A DNA stretch of 7,612 nt, taken from contig JAUQXD010000361.1 of assembly GCA_030834835.1 (NCBI GenBank), positions 1 through 7,612 on the forward strand, read 5' to 3'. Below are positions 7,461-7,612 of this stretch, one piece after another. Under the pieces are notes generated by a model. That model saw nothing but the letters and a program-made list of their open reading frames with translations, was not told the origin of the DNA and did not search any database. This DNA is from Thermoflexales bacterium. Its GTDB lineage: Bacteria; Chloroflexota; Anaerolineae; Fen-1058. The first letter of the stretch is position 1. Every line of letters begins with the position of its first letter. The position numbers were made by a program, and so were the translations under genes.

Positions 7461-7492
7461 TGGATTCCCGCCAGAAGCACGCGGGAATGACA
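7461..7492. repeat. REP-like hairpin unit, copy 2 (inverted)
   Basis: Read on the minus strand, an 8-bp stem ATTCCCGC / GCGGGAAT closes a 9-base loop GTGCTTCTG. Stems of this ATTCCCGC...GCGGGAAT type are widespread dispersed repeats in bacteria. Against copy 1, both stem differences are full base-pair swaps that keep the stem intact. Confidence 0.8.
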
Positions 7493-7543
7493 AAGTGAGG
7501 CGATTGAATATTCGTGCAGATTCGTGTCACTTTGTGGATCGCT

Positions 7544-7612
7544 TTATTTTCGCTCGAAGACGTGCACGGCGCAGGTCTGGCCCGTGCCGCCGACATTGTG
7601 CGTCACCGCGAG
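7544..7612 (-). CDS. SCP-x-type thiolase, C-terminal 22 residues
   Basis: Only the last 22 codons and the TAA stop (7546-7544) are inside the window; the frame is open to the edge. The tail contains VTHNVGGTGQTCAVHVFER, which resembles the C-terminal end of non-specific lipid-transfer (SCP-x) thiolases and related thiolase/aldolases, where the HNxGG segment belongs to the active site. Such enzymes cleave or form carbon-carbon bonds in 3-oxoacyl- or 3-hydroxyacyl-CoA. The DUF35 gene directly downstream is the usual companion, which supports the call. With so little sequence the exact subtype is open. Confidence 0.8.
   Translation of the reverse strand, partial: LAVTHNVGGTGQTCAVHVFERK

Larger units (their letters stand above)
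7377..7541. repeat. Composite nested inverted repeat filling the thiolase-DUF35 spacer
   Basis: Outer arms: CACGAATCTGCACTAAT (7382-7398) matches the reverse complement of 7510-7526 at 16 of 17 positions; further out CGATC (7377-7381) is mirrored at 7537-7541, with a 10-base insertion on the right side. Inside lie two 32-base hairpin units in opposite orientation. The element starts just outside the DUF35 ribosome binding site and ends two bases from the thiolase stop codon. It carries no open reading frame of its own. It could be a small non-autonomous mobile element or a stacked pair of older dispersed repeats; no clear target duplication was seen. Confidence 0.75.

Noticed and set aside
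7415..7492. CRISPR array
   Set aside because: Only two units, in opposite orientation, separated by 14 bases; this is an inverted hairpin pair and not a direct-repeat array with uniform spacers.
7362..7493. N-terminal extension of the DUF35 protein to an ATG at 7493
   Set aside because: The extra residues are encoded by the inverted repeat, have no ribosome binding site, and are not part of the family; AGGA at 7371-7374 supports the start at 7361.

Overview
The window is a compact stretch of bacterial chromosome. All ten protein-coding genes, two of them cut by the window edges, lie on the minus strand, so transcription runs from position 7612 towards 1. A Chloroflexota (Anaerolineae-like) origin is suggested, not proven. 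The reasons are a solute-binding lipoprotein with a long Pro/Ala/Thr linker directly after its lipobox cysteine, moderately high GC, and spacers filled with palindromic dispersed repeats.

In transcription order, the right two thirds encode CoA-thioester chemistry: the last 22 residues of an SCP-x-type thiolase (7544-7612), its usual partner, a DUF35 zinc-ribbon/OB-fold protein (6939-7361), an alpha/beta hydrolase (6071-6868), an acyl-CoA ligase (4484-6019), a MaoC hydratase with an intact Asp/His pair (4038-4430), a crotonase-fold hydratase/isomerase (3174-3926), and a second MaoC-like protein lacking the catalytic histidine (2809-3177). The left third encodes a branched-chain amino acid/amide-type ABC importer: the binding lipoprotein (1393-2742) and the ATPases LivG (544-1332) and LivF (1-478, cut by the edge). 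The permeases LivH and LivM are not in the window and may follow livF. The simplest reading is an uptake-and-degradation operon: an organic acid is imported, activated to a CoA thioester, hydrated or isomerised and cleaved by the thiolase, with the hydrolase opening a ring or ester. The substrate cannot be told from the sequence.

The most unusual content lies between the genes. Of the nine junctions, one is a 4-base ATGA overlap. Each of the other eight holds a repeat, and seven of these are palindromic. Four palindromes (junctions near 494-556, 4442-4488, 6031-6072 and 6886-6945) are built on one design: three or four tandem 7-base units of the form (A/C)GT(A/G)NNN, folded back on an inverted copy. 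In several cases the repeat itself supplies the stop codon and last codons of the gene before it. The 7377-7541 spacer is a nested inverted repeat whose two inner hairpins differ by compensatory base-pair changes. Three hairpins with unrelated stems share the loop TGCTTCT. None of these hairpins is followed by a T-run, so they do not look like ordinary intrinsic terminators. No RNA gene, CRISPR array, transposase or gene-free stretch over 300 bases was seen.
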